From Armadillidium nasatum (lineage: Eukaryota; Arthropoda; Malacostraca; Isopoda; Armadillidiidae), in the NCBI GenBank assembly GCA_009176605.1, contig SEYY01007011.1:1-25868 (forward strand): 25,868 nt of DNA, read 5' to 3'. The translations under genes were made by a program, and so were the position numbers. Below the pieces are notes generated by a model. It was not told the DNA's origin and ran no database searches. It worked only from the letters and a program-made list of their open reading frames with translations. Each line of letters opens with the position of its first letter. Position 1 is the stretch's first letter. Positions 24,500 through 25,868 of this stretch are shown piece by piece.

Positions 24500-25868
<1,369 letters not shown>

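Overview
This is an AT-rich eukaryotic window, most likely from an arthropod. The BTB exon has the arthropod lola/tramtrack signature (IDVTLAC...KAHKLVLSA...YF), introns are GT-AG, and the repeat load is very heavy. A copepod crustacean is possible, but that is a guess. There is no prokaryotic-style operon, tRNA, rRNA or CRISPR array that I can support.

The one convincing host gene lies on the + strand in at least four coding exons: 11115(?)-11207, 16257-17042, 18348-19506 and 22411-22682. The splice phases agree at every junction and give one continuous frame of about 770 codons, with no start codon found. It encodes an N-terminal BTB domain, a charged and Ser/Gln-rich linker with two basic clusters, a pogo/Tigger/Jerky-type transposase body (CENP-B-like helix-turn-helix plus DDE fold), and a nine-cysteine, probably zinc-binding tail. 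Two of the three catalytic Asp positions are replaced (Ala, Asn). It therefore looks like a domesticated, catalytically dead transposase fused to a BTB protein. The BTB exon can also end by reading into the intron (stop at 17078, three AATAAA signals follow), which would give a BTB-only isoform. This gene is the main discovery candidate.

Almost everything else is mobile DNA. 1-3550: a (TA)n tract, an ATCGAT-rich patch, a palindromic repeat (about 1073-1941) and minus-strand LINE fragments. 3552-5319: a hAT-like element with a perfect 8-bp target duplication, inserted in a LINE reverse transcriptase whose other half is 5328-5940. 6455-9070: a nest of fold-back repeats, including a hAT-type MITE (6615-7859) with a perfect 8-bp duplication. 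10285-10612: a Tc1/mariner transposase relic. Intron 1 (11208-16256): a trinucleotide satellite, two GCGGAT-repeat hAT-like pieces, a minus-strand LINE and a second copy of the hAT-like element at 13514-15331. Intron 3 (19507-22410): two (TA)n tracts and a large inverted repeat. 23162-23660: a Penelope-like reverse transcriptase relic. 24500-25735: a plus-strand LINE relic ending in a (TA)n tail.

Several (TA)n tracts begin at the 3' ends of LINE relics and look like retrotransposon tails. Different hAT-like families each carry their own short-word array just inside the termini. No gene here is supported beyond the BTB-transposase locus; long Ile/Tyr, Lys or Tyr/His reading frames are translations of simple repeats.
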